Assembly (NCBI GenBank): GCA_947179155.2
Contig: OX359270.1
Coordinates: forward strand, 26,189,556-26,253,555
DNA length: 64,000 nt
Direction of reading: 5' to 3'
Source of the DNA: Hedera helix
Taxonomy: Eukaryota > Streptophyta > Magnoliopsida > Apiales > Araliaceae
Shown here: positions 12,224 through 24,489 of the stretch, piece after piece
Layout of the letters: each line of letters starts with the position of its first letter
Numbering within the stretch: position 1 is the first letter of the stretch
Translations under genes and position numbers: made by a program
Notes under the pieces: generated by a model
The model's input: only the letters and a program-made list of their open reading frames with translations
Databases searched by the model: none
What the model was told of the DNA's origin: nothing

Positions 12224-14746
12224 TTAACTAATGTGACGCAGACAGAGATGTAAAACCTGAAAGTATAAATAAGAAAGACAAGGGCAAAGAAAAGATGACG
12301 GATTGAAGAAATGATGAATGTCTCTCGCTAATAGTTTTGAATCTATTTTGTGGCTGTAGATGTGAAACATGTATTATAGTAATGTTGTATGTATATAAAG
12401 GTTGATGACCCTGGGAGTTTATTAGACATCTTTTGTAATATGTTGAACCATAATGGGTGTAATATATAATACTTTTGAATTGTGGTAAATGAAGTTAGAA
12501 TATATGAATCGTGAGCATCAAATTCAGGGTTCAAGGAGTCTGAATTTGATGGCGTCACATAGTGTGTCAAATAGTAAAGAAAATGGAAAGTAAATGAGGA
12601 GAATGAGTATTTTTAATTTATTAAATTATGTTTATTGTATAATGGAATTGTTTTCATTTTTATGGGAAATAATACTTTAGAAACGTAAACATGTTGATTA
12701 AACATATTGTCCATGTAACGAACTGAAAAAAAAAGGTAAAAAAGTACAAAAAATAAATTTTACAAGTTGTATGTGTTATTTAAGTAATTTTGGAGGTATA
12801 AAGTATCTCGTATAATTACATGCATGTCATTATGCGTGTACAAAATTTATCATATATAGTACCTTAAAAAGGTATAAATATTATTTATAAATCATTTTAT
12901 GAATTTTAGTTAATTAAAATAAATATTTTAAGTACATTACATAAATTATTTATTACACGAAATAACTACGTAATGTATTAAAATATATTTTTATGCTTGA
13001 TTTTGTGCTAAATCTGGATGGTGTGGCGGTGGATTTGAAAGAGTGTTCCAATTTTAGAAAGTTGATCTCTTAAAAAGCAAATGGAGATAATAAAATAAAA
13101 TAAAAAAATAAAAAAATAAGCAAGCAATATATGCACAAAACAAAAGCAAAAACAGTCTCTCTCTGTCTTCTTCACCATCAACGCCAACCGGAACCTCCAC
13201 CAAGGAAGAAAAAAAAAAGAATTTCTTACCAAAATATTTTGTGCAATGTAAGAGGATTTCAAGGCTTATGGAAGGATTTTCAAGTATTACAAAGGTATAA
13301 AATTCATTTTTATTGTTCATTTTTATGCATTATGATATTAATTTATTATTTTGTGTACAATTAGCAAATACTTAATATAACTGTTGTTTATCATTTTTGG
13401 AAGTATATATGTGGATTATATGATATTTAGAGTAATTATTGTGGGAAAAATTGGATCAAAAACATGAAATTTTGGAATTTACAATGAGCAGTCCCGAACA
13501 GGGGCGATTCTGTCCATTTAGGTACAGAATTTGAAATGTTTTCCTTCTACAAAGTTGTAGAGAATTAAATTTTGTGTGGAATAGACTTAAAATTCGTAAT
13601 TTTTGGATAAACGTGTTAATTACTGTGAATTTCGGAAGATTCAGTAGAATAACACCGAATCTGTCCAGATTCTATCCATTTAGGTACAGAATCTGAAATT
13701 TTTTCCTTCTACAAAGTTGTAGAGAATTAAATTTTGTATGAAATGGACTTAAGATTTGTAATTTTCTGATAAACGAGCTAATTTTTATCATATTTGGAAG
13801 TTTCAGCACATTAAAAAAAATTAAAATTTAATTATTAAAAATATTTTGTGCTGAAATTATTTCTAGATAGAAATATTGTAATATTATTTCTGATTTTTCT
13901 AAAAAAATTGGTGAATTATTGAGGAGCATGGGTAATTATTGTAGTTTATGACTATTTAAAGTTAATGTAAAAATAAGTGAAAATTCATGGAAAAATTCTA
14001 TGAATGTTGAAAAATTACGGTATTTGGTGATTTTTTTTTTTTTATAATAATATAAGATAAATATTGATGGTGTTTGGGGGATACAAAAGTATGCTGGGTA
14101 ATTATTTATATTTTTAAAGCTATTAAATAATAGTTTTTTGTATATAAATAATTACAGAAAATTGTCGGATAATCCAGAAGTTTTGATAAATTGGTTGAAA
14201 AATCTAGAATAATATTCTAGAGACTTTAGAAGGTTTAGTAGACTCATGAGATGTCGGAATATTATAGATCACATGTTGACTAGCTATTAAATAAGCATAA
14301 CACTTTTTACATGAGGGTCGAGAATTGACCGAGAAAATTTGTTTATACTTTTAAAGTATGATATTGGTAATTAGTGTTTAGATATCACTGAAATGTGAAT
14401 TATGAATTTTGAATTAAGGTTTTAGATCCAAACAAGCTGGAGTGACTTAACTCAGTAATTACAAGTTAAGGCGGGACATTGTGATACTCGAGTCAAGTTC
14501 TTCAGTACTTGATGTTAATTGTTTATTTGTTACTGTATATTAACTTTTGTTCAAATGTATATAAAATTATGTGTTATGTGATCCATTGTTGATATGACCG
14601 CGATGTGTATACGGTGCAATTATGTGATTATATGTGAAGTTGTGCAATATCTTATTTAGGCAATTGTTAATCTGAGTTAGATATGATGTACGTGAAATAT
14701 ATTACTTTCTTAAAAGCACAACACGTGATGTATGACACACATAGAG

Positions 14747-15853
14747 TGATAGACACATAATTGTGCATTTTAATATTCCCATTTTTATTATTTAATATGT
14801 TTATTTAATTTAATTAATACATTTTATTTTGTTTTGCAGGAAATAAATAAATAATTGAAGTTGAGTTAGAAAATGAGTTCTAGAAGCTTGCAAGTTGATT
14901 TTTATTTGGACTCCAATAAAGAGTTGGATACCATGTAAAAGTTGAAGTCAAGAAGGAAAGAAGAGTCCAAGTTATTCCAAATTAGATTAGGGTTCAATTT
15001 ATTTTCTCTATATAAATAGGAGTCTTATTTTAGAGAGTAGGGAAGAATTTATTTTCTTTTCTCTTTTAGTTTCGGTAGGAGTAGGGAGCAATTTATTATT
15101 CTTCTTTTCATTCGGCAGCTTAAGAGTAGGAGCAGTGAGTTGTTTTGCTACTTTTATAACAATTGTTCATTAGTTTAATAAAGTTTCTTTTTAATATTAT
15201 TCTATTAGTTTTTATTTTGTTTCATGTAATTTATATTAGTAGTTTTAAATTTTGTTTTTCTTTATTATGAATTCTATGGCTAGCTAAATTTTTAATATCT
15301 AGGATGAAGATGAAATTAAGTATCGCATAATATTATATTCTTTCCGTTCCAATATTAATGTGTAATTATTTATTTCTTCAATCTTACCTTCGCGTATAAT
15401 TCGTTTTGGTTCTATATTAATTGCGAGGTTTTGATAGGTTATTGTTAAGATATGAGATTTTCATAATTCATGCTTGCTCGATGAAGTTTTGATAAGTTAT
15501 AGTTAATCCTTAAATTTTCATAATCTATGCTTGCCCATATTAATTATATGAATTACTATTTTTAAGGGAAGGAAAAATAATTAGAAATTAATTAAGGAAA
15601 TGAAGAATTTAATTATTATGTTAGTATTTAATGAATTCGGATTTCTAGGTAGTTTTTCTCAATATTAGTTTTCGTTATTAATTTTTAATTTGCATTATTT
15701 AGTTAATTAATCATCTCCACCACTTTTTTATTTCTAATTTATTTGGAATATAAATTAAGGGAACATTAAAATTAATTTAGTCTCTGTGGTTCGACTTGTA
15801 CTTGTCCGTTCTTCAATTTGATACTGTGCACTTGCAGTTACTATTTTTTATCA
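14747..15853 (+). mobile_element. 5' LTR of Athila-like element D
   Basis: It starts TGATAGACAC and ends at TATCA, giving matching inverted ends (TGATA/TATCA). It has a TATA box and a TCTCTGTGGTTCGACTTGT block near the end, and is followed by the tRNA-Asp PBS. A second copy starting at 40266 is the 3' LTR. It is inserted in LTR B. No target duplication can be scored because the 3' LTR is truncated. Confidence 0.85.
15011..15018 (+). promoter_or_regulatory. TATA box of Athila-like LTR
   Basis: TATAAATA in the context ctctaTATAAATAgg. The 3' LTR has the same box at 40528-40535 with 2 bp fewer upstream. A purine- and pyrimidine-rich leader follows. Confidence 0.65.
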
Positions 15854-15864
15854 CATCAAGTTTT

Positions 15865-15883
15865 TGGCGCCGTTGCCGGGGAC
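15865..15883 (+). other. Primer binding site, tRNA-Asp type
   Basis: TGGCGCCGTTGCCGGGGAC is the PBS typical of Athila/Calypso-type elements, complementary to the 3' end of tRNA-Asp. It lies about 11 nt after the 5' LTR. Confidence 0.9.
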
Positions 15884-16862
15884 TAGATTTAATTTCTTAT
15901 TTCTTAATTTTTATTTCTTCAAATTAGTTTTTACCACTAATATTTTTTATTTTTATTTTTCAGGATTACCAAGGCGGATCGAAGGAGCAAAAACATAAAT
16001 ATTTCGTTGCTGCGCTTTCTTGGTACTTCGTATCTCCTTAATTTTTCTTATTTTTTTTTATATAAAATAGAAAAAAAATAGTAGTTTAGTTTATTATTTT
16101 TAGTTTAAAAACTAATTCCCGCATTCATGCATTCACTCACGTAGAGCACATCCTACTTAGGTTTTTATTTTTATTTTATTTTATTTTTGTTAAATATAAA
16201 CTGTGGTGATTCCTGGAGGATTGAGGTACGTCAAATTTCTCATTGTTTCGTAATTCACATAGTTTTAAGACATTTTATATGTTTACAGTTTTTATTTTAT
16301 TTGTTTATTCTTATTTTTAATTTAACTTTAAGGGCACAAACTATAACAAAATAAGGTGGTAATTTCATCATCCTTCCTTGGCCCACAAACAACCTAACTT
16401 TGCATAACCGACTTAATAAAATCAAGTAGACGTTGGTCTCTAAGACTTTTGAGCTCAATTAGGACAAGAAATTCTGAGAGGAGTCTGAATTCCTAATTAA
16501 TCATATTACAGGTGTCTAGGCAAGTGGTTCAAAAGGTAAACGCCTAAAGGACGCGCGGTTATTTAATTAGTCGCGGTACCCACGGAGAGACTCCCGCCAT
16601 TCTTACACTTATCTGGCTAGCGGTGTGATTAATTTTGAATTTGGTGGACCTTAAAGAGTAACTTGGAACAGTTAGGAGTTGTTTAGATTTTATTTAGGTT
16701 GACCTTAGAAGTAGTTTTTATTTTATTTTATTTTTCTTATTCATTCGTGCTTATCTGCTAAGTAGTATATGCAAAAAGTGTGGGTTAGGGATAAAACATC
16801 TCGGTTAGTGAGAAGAATTGATTTTTCAGATTTCACTTTAAAAAACATCACTTCTAAAAACA
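15884..16862 (+). other. Untranslated leader of Athila-like element D
   Basis: AT-rich leader between PBS and gag, with no convincing reading frame. It includes the block 16440-16620 with several short GC-rich motifs. Nothing else is recognised. Confidence 0.5.
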
Positions 16863-17408
16863 TGGAAGTTGCACAAACTGTTTCTTTGAGAGATCGATGT
16901 TATCCTGCCCGCTCTGCCCACCCTTCATGCATCAGTCTACCACCAGTAAATGGTAATAATTTTGAACTAAAACCGCACTTTATAAATATGTTACCTAGGT
17001 TTACTGGAATAGAAGATCCATATTTATTCATTCAGGAATTTGAGGAAGTCTGTGCTTTAATGAAAATTCAACAATTGTCTGAAGACTCGATTAGGCTAAG
17101 ATTTATCACATTTGCTTTAAAAGATAATGCTAAAAAGTGGTTATATAGCCTAGCGAATAATTCCATAACAACCTGGAAGGGATTTGTTGTTACATTTCTA
17201 AATAAATATTTTCCAAATCACAAAACTTTCGAGATTAGGACTGCAATTCATCAATTTTACCAACTTGAAAATGAGTCGTTTTGGAAATATTTTGATAGAT
17301 TTAAAAGTTTGTTATCCTAGTGTCCACACCATGGAATTGAAAAATGGAGATTGTGTCAAATTGCCTACGAAGGTTTAGATTTTTCCACTAAAACGATGTT
17401 AGATTTTT
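16863..17408 (+). pseudogene. gag: Athila-like gag, truncated
   Basis: Reads from Met at 16863 (MEVAQTVSLRD). An upstream in-frame Met at 16769 is less likely. Family-typical phrases follow in order: ELKPHFINMLPRF, DPYLFIQEFEEVC, AKKWLYSL, FLNKYFPNHKT, and ENESFWKYFDRFKSLL. These mark the retrotransposon gag capsid region. A TAG at 17318-17320 falls where relatives have Gln before CPHHG, and the frame stays coding after it to 17408. There the sequence jumps into the LTR of element E, so the rest of gag and all of pol are lost. The protein would have formed the virus-like particle. Confidence 0.85.
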
Positions 17409-17410
17409 CC

Positions 17411-17610
17411 AAACAATTTATTTACTTTTTCAATTATTTTAAATCCACCCAATTCATCACCATCTTGGTACATATTTAATTTACCAATTAAATTCTTTCA
17501 CACACTTTAAATCACCTACAACATAACTAATTTAAACAACTTTGATAATTTGATCAATTAAATTCTCATTTAATATTATTAAAGAAATCTTGAAAATTCA
17601 GGTTCTCACA
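17411..17610 (-). mobile_element. Truncated 3' LTR of element E
   Basis: Matches 24287-24489, the U3 start of the complete LTR, ending in the same ggttctcaca. The left breakpoint has a short tccaaac microhomology with gag, suggesting illegitimate recombination. Confidence 0.8.
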
Positions 17611-17626
17611 TTCTTCCCCCCTTAAC
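17611..17626 (-). other. Polypurine tract of element E
   Basis: On the minus strand, GTTAAGGGGGGAAGAA directly abuts the LTR start TGTGAGAACC, as needed for plus-strand priming. Confidence 0.75.
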
Positions 17627-17715
17627 AGGATTCCGTCCTCGGAATCATAATTGTCATAATATTCATACGTATTTTATTTATAGCACATTACTATACCTTT
17701 ATCTTGATAAATAAT

Positions 17716-18092
17716 AATTTAATCTATAATAATTATATTTTACCTCTTTAATATCCATAACTTACATGGATAACCTCATAATGGTCATTACTGTCAGAAT
17801 ATTAAATTCATAACTTACTCTACAATTTCTTTGATTTCTCTTTCTCTGAAATATTTTCTTTCTTTAATCGCACATCTCCTTACTCCATTCACTTATTTCA
17901 TACCCTCTATTGCACATCCTTTATACTCTGCACATTTATCCTTCTTTTCTTTAATTCATATAAATCTTCTTCACATTTCATAAATCATTCCTTAATACCT
18001 TTATTATTCAACACTAGACTTTAAATACTAACATTTACTTAATTCCATTGTAATCCTTATTTGGAATTACTCCAAAAATCCTAGGTGTCACA
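17716..18092 (-). mobile_element. Family C type U3 fragment inside element E
   Basis: Nearly identical to 8055-8433, the U3 end of solo LTR C, including the TGTGACACC terminus. It is followed by its own PPT-like sequence (minus: GGAGGGGTGAA directly before TGTGACACC). Confidence 0.8.
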
Positions 18093-20517
18093 TTCACCCC
18101 TCCTTCATAAAATTTCGTCCTTGAAATTTCTATGTACTCATACTTCATTTATTTGTAACATACACAATTTCTTTACATTTATTCCACATATCTTTATTTC
18201 CTTCCTTTCTCGTAGTTATTGCATATTGCAATTTTCTAATCCATCACATTTCATACTTTCTTTACTTCATAATTATTATTTTCATTATCACTCACAATTA
18301 AATAACACTACCCCATCCTACCATCCAATCTTCTTAAGAGTAGAGGAATTCAAAATTTTATTTTGTAAACTTTCATGCTTTGCTGAATGAACACATATCT
18401 CGGTTAACAGTATTTCACTCCCAGAGTACCTCATACTGCAACCTACTAAAATAATAAACTTTCATAATAGTCTGAACATGATCCCGGTTTACAGTACTTC
18501 GCTTCCCGAGTACCTCATACTGCAAACCCTGACAGTGGATCAGTCTGTCATTAAAATGATGGATGTTTCACCATACAATGCTTGTGTTTCTTATGCCAGG
18601 TGACCATTCGATCAACCTGCAATATTCTTAATCTTTTTGTTTATCTCAGCTTTAGAATTCATTCAAAACTAATTTGATTTGGTATAACTTTCAAAGAATA
18701 CAAATTTAATAAATATATGTTAAAATTTGTCTAGCTGAATCAATTAGCTTAGACTTGTATTTCTTTAACGCTTGTCTAGCCAGACTAATTAGCATAGACT
18801 TACTTTTAACAATTTATAACCCGCAAAAATTTTAAAACATTCATTATGTCAAAACTTTTCAAAACATCTAGCCGAGTCAAATGGCATTGACTTATAGCTT
18901 TGACATACTTTTATAAATCAAAATCATTTATGACTTCATGTTACCGCATCATTTTGACAGTCCGTTGAGAATTCCGTCGTTAATAATTCTTACACCATAC
19001 TTTATGGTGTCGAATCATCTTATGACGAAATAGTACCGCACCATCTCAACAACATGTTGAGCATTCCGTCATTCATCACATCTACACCGGGCTAAAAGGT
19101 GCATGGATGATTCTTTTGAAATACATTTTGATGTTAAAATATTTTTGTCCAGCCAAAACAAGTAGCATAGACACTTTTTAAATCGTTTAAAATTCATTTG
19201 CATTTTCAAAAGCACCTACGTGCCAAATTAGCTTGAGGCCAATTTTTTTTGAAATCTAGCAAAACTAGAAGAATGGGAATATCCTAAATTCCCTAACATT
19301 CACCTTTTGCTTCTTCATTACCTAATTATTATATTTATTGCTAGGACTATGATTACCATTACACAAAAATTTTCTAACTACTCCAACATTTCTATAACCC
19401 CGTATAGTTCATCAAACTTACCACACATTATGAGTCCAGAAACTTACCACAAGAATATGAGTTTTAAAGCTTGTCCTAGCAATATGTAGTCTAAGAACAA
19501 ATCAAAGACTATCCATATGCTAAGGGGCTCAAACATACCATACAATTATGAGTCATGGACTTACCATATGCATGAGTTTTAAGAACTCACGCCTAAATTT
19601 AATATAATTTATCTATCAAACTGCTAACACGACTCTAACATTTCAATGATTATCACATAGTAACTAAGGAAACACAAATCCCCTGCCCATACAAAGGATT
19701 GTGCAACTCAGTCACCACGTGAGTTCTCAATTGAAATTTCGTACCCAATCTTTTTGCCCCCTTATCATAGCATTTTTGTCATTCATGTCTTATCATTCTC
19801 TAAATTCTTCTTGTACTATTTCATAGTACCATATCTCTTTATAGCATCAAGCTATACCTTGTTGACCATTAACAGGTCTCTCTGTTATTTCACATTCTCA
19901 CTTGATCCCATCATGACCTTGCTTTACCATCTATTCCTTATTCGCTTTCCTTATCTTGTGATCGTATCGTAGTATGATCCTCTCACTGTTTCTGATTATA
20001 TTATTATGATATCTTTCTAGGCTTTTTGAATTACCTTGTCATCTTTATTGCTTAAATCAGGTGTCCCCTGATTTTCTTTGAGATTCATCTTTGAATCATT
20101 TCAATTATTCCTTCAGATATGTTCTTAATTGAACTTATAAATTTTCTCAATTCCTTATCTTCATTCGAATTTTTCTTAACATTTCTATCTCTTCCTTATA
20201 ATCTTATATCTTTCATATTTCCTTCACTTTAGGCAATATCTGTGAACTGTATCTCTTAACTTATATCTTTCTATTTTAATCCCCCTATGTTTATCAAACT
20301 TATCACGTATTTGGACTCAGGAACTTACCATAATCCTATGGTTAAGGAGCTTGTCCTAGTCAGGTCATAGTCGCCCATTCGCTAAAGGGGCTCCACCATA
20401 TAATCATGAGTCACGAGCTTACCATACGCTTGAGTTTTCAGAACACTCAACTATCTTTACTCTTCCTTACCTAGGTTATAGCCTAAGGTATCATTTACCT
20501 AAGGTTTATAACCTCTA
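18093..20517 (-). other. Non-coding interior of element E
   Basis: No long reading frame on either strand. It contains loosely repeated motifs: cagtactt...gagtacctcatactgca twice (18410-18530), ctagcc...gcatagactt phrases (18770-19170) and paired ttaccata...catgagt phrases (19430-19580, 20300-20430). Some resemble segments of the LTRs of families A and F. Confidence 0.5.
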
Positions 20518-20529
20518 GCTCTGATACCA
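20518..20529 (-). other. Internal duplicate PBS, tRNA-iMet type
   Basis: On the minus strand TGGTATCAGAGC, 2 nt from a TGTAACG LTR-terminus-like sequence at 20532. Same spacing as the functional-looking PBS at 20706-20718. Confidence 0.7.
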
Positions 20530-20705
20530 ACTGTAACGTTTATCCTTCACCCAGCTTTTCAACCTTGCTTAGGACAACACCCAACAGTTGTACCTATCAG
20601 CTTGCCACCTGTATTTTAGGAGTCCCCTACGGAGAGTCTGGCTTCGGTGCATTCCCTTAAACCACTAGGACGTCACCAGCAAGAGGCTCAAGGCTCTTTC
20701 TTTAT

Positions 20706-20718
20706 GGCTCTGATACCA
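20706..20718 (-). other. PBS of element E, tRNA-iMet
   Basis: On the minus strand TGGTATCAGAGCC, complementary to the 3' end of initiator tRNA-Met, 2 nt from the end of the LTR at 20721. Confidence 0.85.
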
Positions 20719-20720
20719 AC

Positions 20721-22747
20721 TGTAACGACCCCGAAATTCGACCGATCTTATTACCTCAAATTTTGTATTTATTATATATTATCTTTATAACGTCCAAATT
20801 TCGGTTCGTTAATAAATCTTTAATGACCTTAATTAATTCATTTATTAACATTATCGTCATCAATTACCAAATTTTCGGTATAATTTTTTTTCTCAATTCA
20901 ATCATTGTATTAAATATTTTATCATTTAAAAACTTCATTTCTTGATCCTAGTCCCTGGATCGCAACCTTCACTTATTCTTTTCTTTTACCAGTGTCATAA
21001 AGCTCAACATTCAAAATTTAATATCATTCATATCTATCCAAATGTTCTTTGTATCATAATTCATAATTAAACATATAATAACTACATTATTCAAAATTCA
21101 TATTTCAATTCTACCCGTCCTATCCGTACCAAAATTGCATGTATACAAAATATTAATGTCACCTTGACAAATCATCCATATTGAATCATAATATAAACAT
21201 TTAGTACTAACGTTCACAACCTTTTTGGAAAATCCGTCTCTATATAATCTGATATTCTTGAAATTCTTTTCTTAACCTACAAAAGTTTATTTTAAATAAG
21301 TAATGAGCACAACGGCTCAACAAGTTCAACAGTTTATGCGTCACGTAGCACATACCTTAATAAGCTCGGTGTGTGTCATACATCATGTGTTTGTGCTTCT
21401 ATTATAGTAATATATCTCACATTATTGCACAAAGTACACATAATTGTCATATTATCCACATATCACATAACACATAATTTATATGCATTTAAACAAGTAT
21501 TAACATATCATAACAGACAACATTTAGCATTAAAGGACTGAAGAACTTGCCTCAATTTACGTTCATTACGTAACACTTACAAACATCCGGCGTATAGTCT
21601 TGTTCGTCAATTAACATTTCTTTGATCTTTATCATTCGTCAAATAACCTATATATCATAACTCAGATTATAACAGAATTAATAATCTCGTTCCAGAAATA
21701 ATATTCTTTTAAATTATTGTACTAAACTTTAATAACGTTGCATTTATCGGAACTTTTTCGTTACTTAACCGCTTACGTTCACTAGTCAGTCAACACACGA
21801 TCCATAACATCCTAACATCTCACGAGTCTAATAAACCTTCTAAAGTCTCTAGAATATTATTCTAAAATTTTCAACCAATTTTCACATTTATCGGATTATC
21901 CGATAATTTTCTGTAATTACTTTTTTATTTATTTATAAAAACTATCATTTAATAGATTTAAAATATAAATAATAATTCAACATACTTTTATATCCTGCAA
22001 CCACCATCAATATTTTAATCTCTTATTAATATTATTAATCATTTAATAATATTTTAATCATTGATTAAACTCATAAACAATTTAATTTAATTGTTTGTTC
22101 ATTACTATTTCTTTTATCTTTAACAAACATAAAATGTCATACATATAACATTTTACTAAAAATGACCTAAATACCCTTATAAAATCTGAACATATCATAT
22201 TAAAGGCCATTTGTCAATAAAATCATATTTACATAATTTTTAATCTTCATTTAACTTAATATACACATTTATTCATAACTCAAACATTTACATGAAAAAT
22301 ACCAACACCATTCAGAAAATTTTATTTTTTGTGAATCATCAATATATGATATCCTTATGAACATATATTTTTCTTGCATTTTTTCAATTTCGTTTACTAT
22401 TTTTAAAATGGTCCAAAACAGACGAAAATTGTTACATTTATCATATATTATCCTTAAGTCCAAAAATTACGAAATTTTCACAGCAAGCTTATATTATGAA
22501 CATCTAGTTCCAGTAACAATTTTACAATTTTCTGAGTTACACACAAAGAGTTATTCCCGTTCACTTTTAAAAACACGCTTTCTTATAAAAGCCATAACTT
22601 GAGTTCTATACATCCACAATTTACCATATTTGGACGGAAACTTAATAATTCAGCATGTTAACATCCCACAAAATCTCAGAATTTTTAGAGGAAGTAAAGT
22701 GGACGAAAATGCCCATGGACCAAACTGGCCAAAACAGTTTTTTTTTA

Positions 22748-22823
<76 letters not shown>

Positions 22824-24489
22824 GTTTAAGCTTTTCACTATCCAAAATGGTTAGATCTACTCCTAAAACATTCTAAAAATTATCAATAACAATTATTCTA
22901 ATTATCTCTAATTTTTCACAAAAATAATTTAACTCCATAAATACATAAAAAAAAAATGAACAATTAATTATACATTATACCTCCTTAGTGCGTGGGATTT
23001 ACTTCTTGAACCTTGATACATCCTTTGATAGCACCAATATTTTGTAAGAATTTTAATCTTCCCAAGTGTGAAGTTTTTCGGATATGGTGGTGTGAAGAAG
23101 AGAGAGAATATGTTGTGTATGTTTGTATGCGTATGTGTGTGTATGTTTTGTCCCTTAATCTTTTTCCTTCTTTATTAAATTACAAAACTAATCAAGTTGG
23201 ACAAAAAAATATTTTCAAGTCCACCGACTTTGACTAATTCCACCGCCTTATACGTGTTTTTGGTAAGCCAAAATTAACCACAAATAATATTTTAATACAT
23301 TACGTAATTATTTTATGTAATAAATATTTTATATAATGTATATAAAATATTTATTTTAATTCACCAAAAATCATAATATGATTTATAAATAATTTTAATA
23401 CCTCTTTTGGGTACTTTACTTGACAAATTTTGTACACGCATAATGACATGCATGTAATTACATGAGGTAATTTATACCTCCAAAAATCATAAAATAATTC
23501 ACATAACATATAAAAATTATTTTTCGTAATTTTTCACTTCGTTACTTGGACAACATGTTACACTAACATGTTCACGTTTTTAAAATATTATCCTTCATAA
23601 AAGTCATAATAATTCAATTATACATAAACATAATTTTTAATGAATTAAAACATTCTTTTTTCCTCATTTAATTTCATTTCTTTACATTTCACATTAATTT
23701 CTTTATATATAAATTATATAATTTAATATTATATAATTACATTCTCCTTTTAAATAATTTCTTAAATTCCTCCATAATTATTAATTAATTATATAATCAA
23801 TAATTATGCATTCATTAACTCTCTCATTATTTTAATACTCTTATCTAAATTATATAATTATCCTTATATAATTTATATAATTATAATTTCCTTTATACAT
23901 CACTTTAATTTTCTTATATAAATTATATAATTTATTATTATATAATTTATATAATTACATTTCTTCTCAATCAATTTCTAAATTTCCACCATAATTCTTA
24001 ATTAAATCTAAAATCAATAATTACAATTTTATTAACTTGCTCATTCGCTTTTCATTTAAAATTGGATTAATTTAATTATTAATCCCTTAATTTCCATAAT
24101 TAATAACATTTATAATTATCAATTAAACATATACATTTATATATATATACAAATGTATATATATACATATCTAATTTCATATATTTCACATTACCACATA
24201 ACCTCAATCAAATTATAATTTCTACATTTACATAACAATTTAATTGTACCTTTACATGGAATTTCTCTTATTCTTCATAAATTATTTCCAAACAATTTAT
24301 TTACTTTTTCAATTATTTTAAATTAACCCAATTCATCATCATCTTGGTACATATTTAAGTTACCAATTAAATTCTTTTACACACTTTAAATCACCTACAG
24401 CATAACTAATTTAAACAACTTTGATAATTTTATCAATTAAATTCTCATTTAATATTATTAAAAAAATCTTGAAAATTCAGGTTCTCACA
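20721..24489 (-). mobile_element. 5' LTR of element E
   Basis: Minus strand start TGTGAGAACCTG, end GGTCGTTACA, 3769 bp. Contains the hairpin GAGCACAACGGCTC (21304-21323), a donor-like boundary at 22981 and a (TTA)n tract. It shares most of its length with solo LTR C and LTR B. Confidence 0.8.
22748..22824. repeat. (TTA)n microsatellite
   Basis: Pure ATT repeat of about 77 bp. The poly-Leu, poly-Tyr and poly-Asn reading frames over it are artefacts. Confidence 0.95.

Larger units (their letters stand above)
9389..12559 (+). mobile_element. Solo LTR, family A
   Basis: It starts TGTAATATCCAGG, ends GGCGTCACA and is flanked by a perfect 5-bp target duplication tagtg (9384-9388 and 12560-12564). 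At 3171 bp it matches, in reverse complement, the LTRs of element A (about 3.1 kb without their nested insertions). It holds a TATA-like tract near 10490, the CpG-rich palindrome block and the conserved 3' hairpin. Loss of the internal domain fits LTR-LTR recombination. Confidence 0.9.
8629..14746 (+). mobile_element. LTR family B, truncated, with nested solo LTR A
   Basis: It begins TGTGGGGACCCG at 8629. Reading plus, it is co-linear with the reverse complement of LTR E (20721-24489): the ATTTAATTGGTAA region, the (TA)n tract, the ATGCGTGTACAAAATTT region (12840) and the CACATGATGTATGACACAC-like block (14730). It is split at 9388/12560 by solo LTR A and cut at 14746 by the start of the Athila-like LTR, so its own 3' end is missing. 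A splice-donor-like site (AAAG|GTATAA, 13294) sits where other LTR families have one. Confidence 0.65.
17411..24489 (-). mobile_element. Element E: coding-free LTR retrotransposon (LARD-like), composite
   Basis: Minus orientation. Right LTR (20721-24489) is complete. The left one survives only as its first 200 bp (17411-17610), cut where it meets Athila gag. The interior of about 3.1 kb has a PPT at the left and a tRNA-iMet PBS at the right, but no gag or pol. That matches large retrotransposon derivatives, which depend on an autonomous partner. It is composite: a second U3 plus PPT (17716-18110) and a second PBS with LTR terminus (20518-20540) lie inside. The PBS type is shared with element A, a possible partner. 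That link is inference. Confidence 0.7.

Noticed and set aside
10620..12306. A spliced LTR-encoded protein joining the leader exon to the KGKGK tract
   Set aside because: Family A stays open across the junction but has no ATG in that frame. Families F and G have stops just before the donor.
20700..20720. tRNA gene near the tRNA-like sequence
   Set aside because: Only 12-13 nt complementary to the tRNA-iMet 3' end are present, next to an LTR. It is a PBS, not a tRNA gene.
22630..22876. Overlapping frames with poly-Leu, poly-Tyr and poly-Asn
   Set aside because: Same artefact from the ATT microsatellite on both strands.
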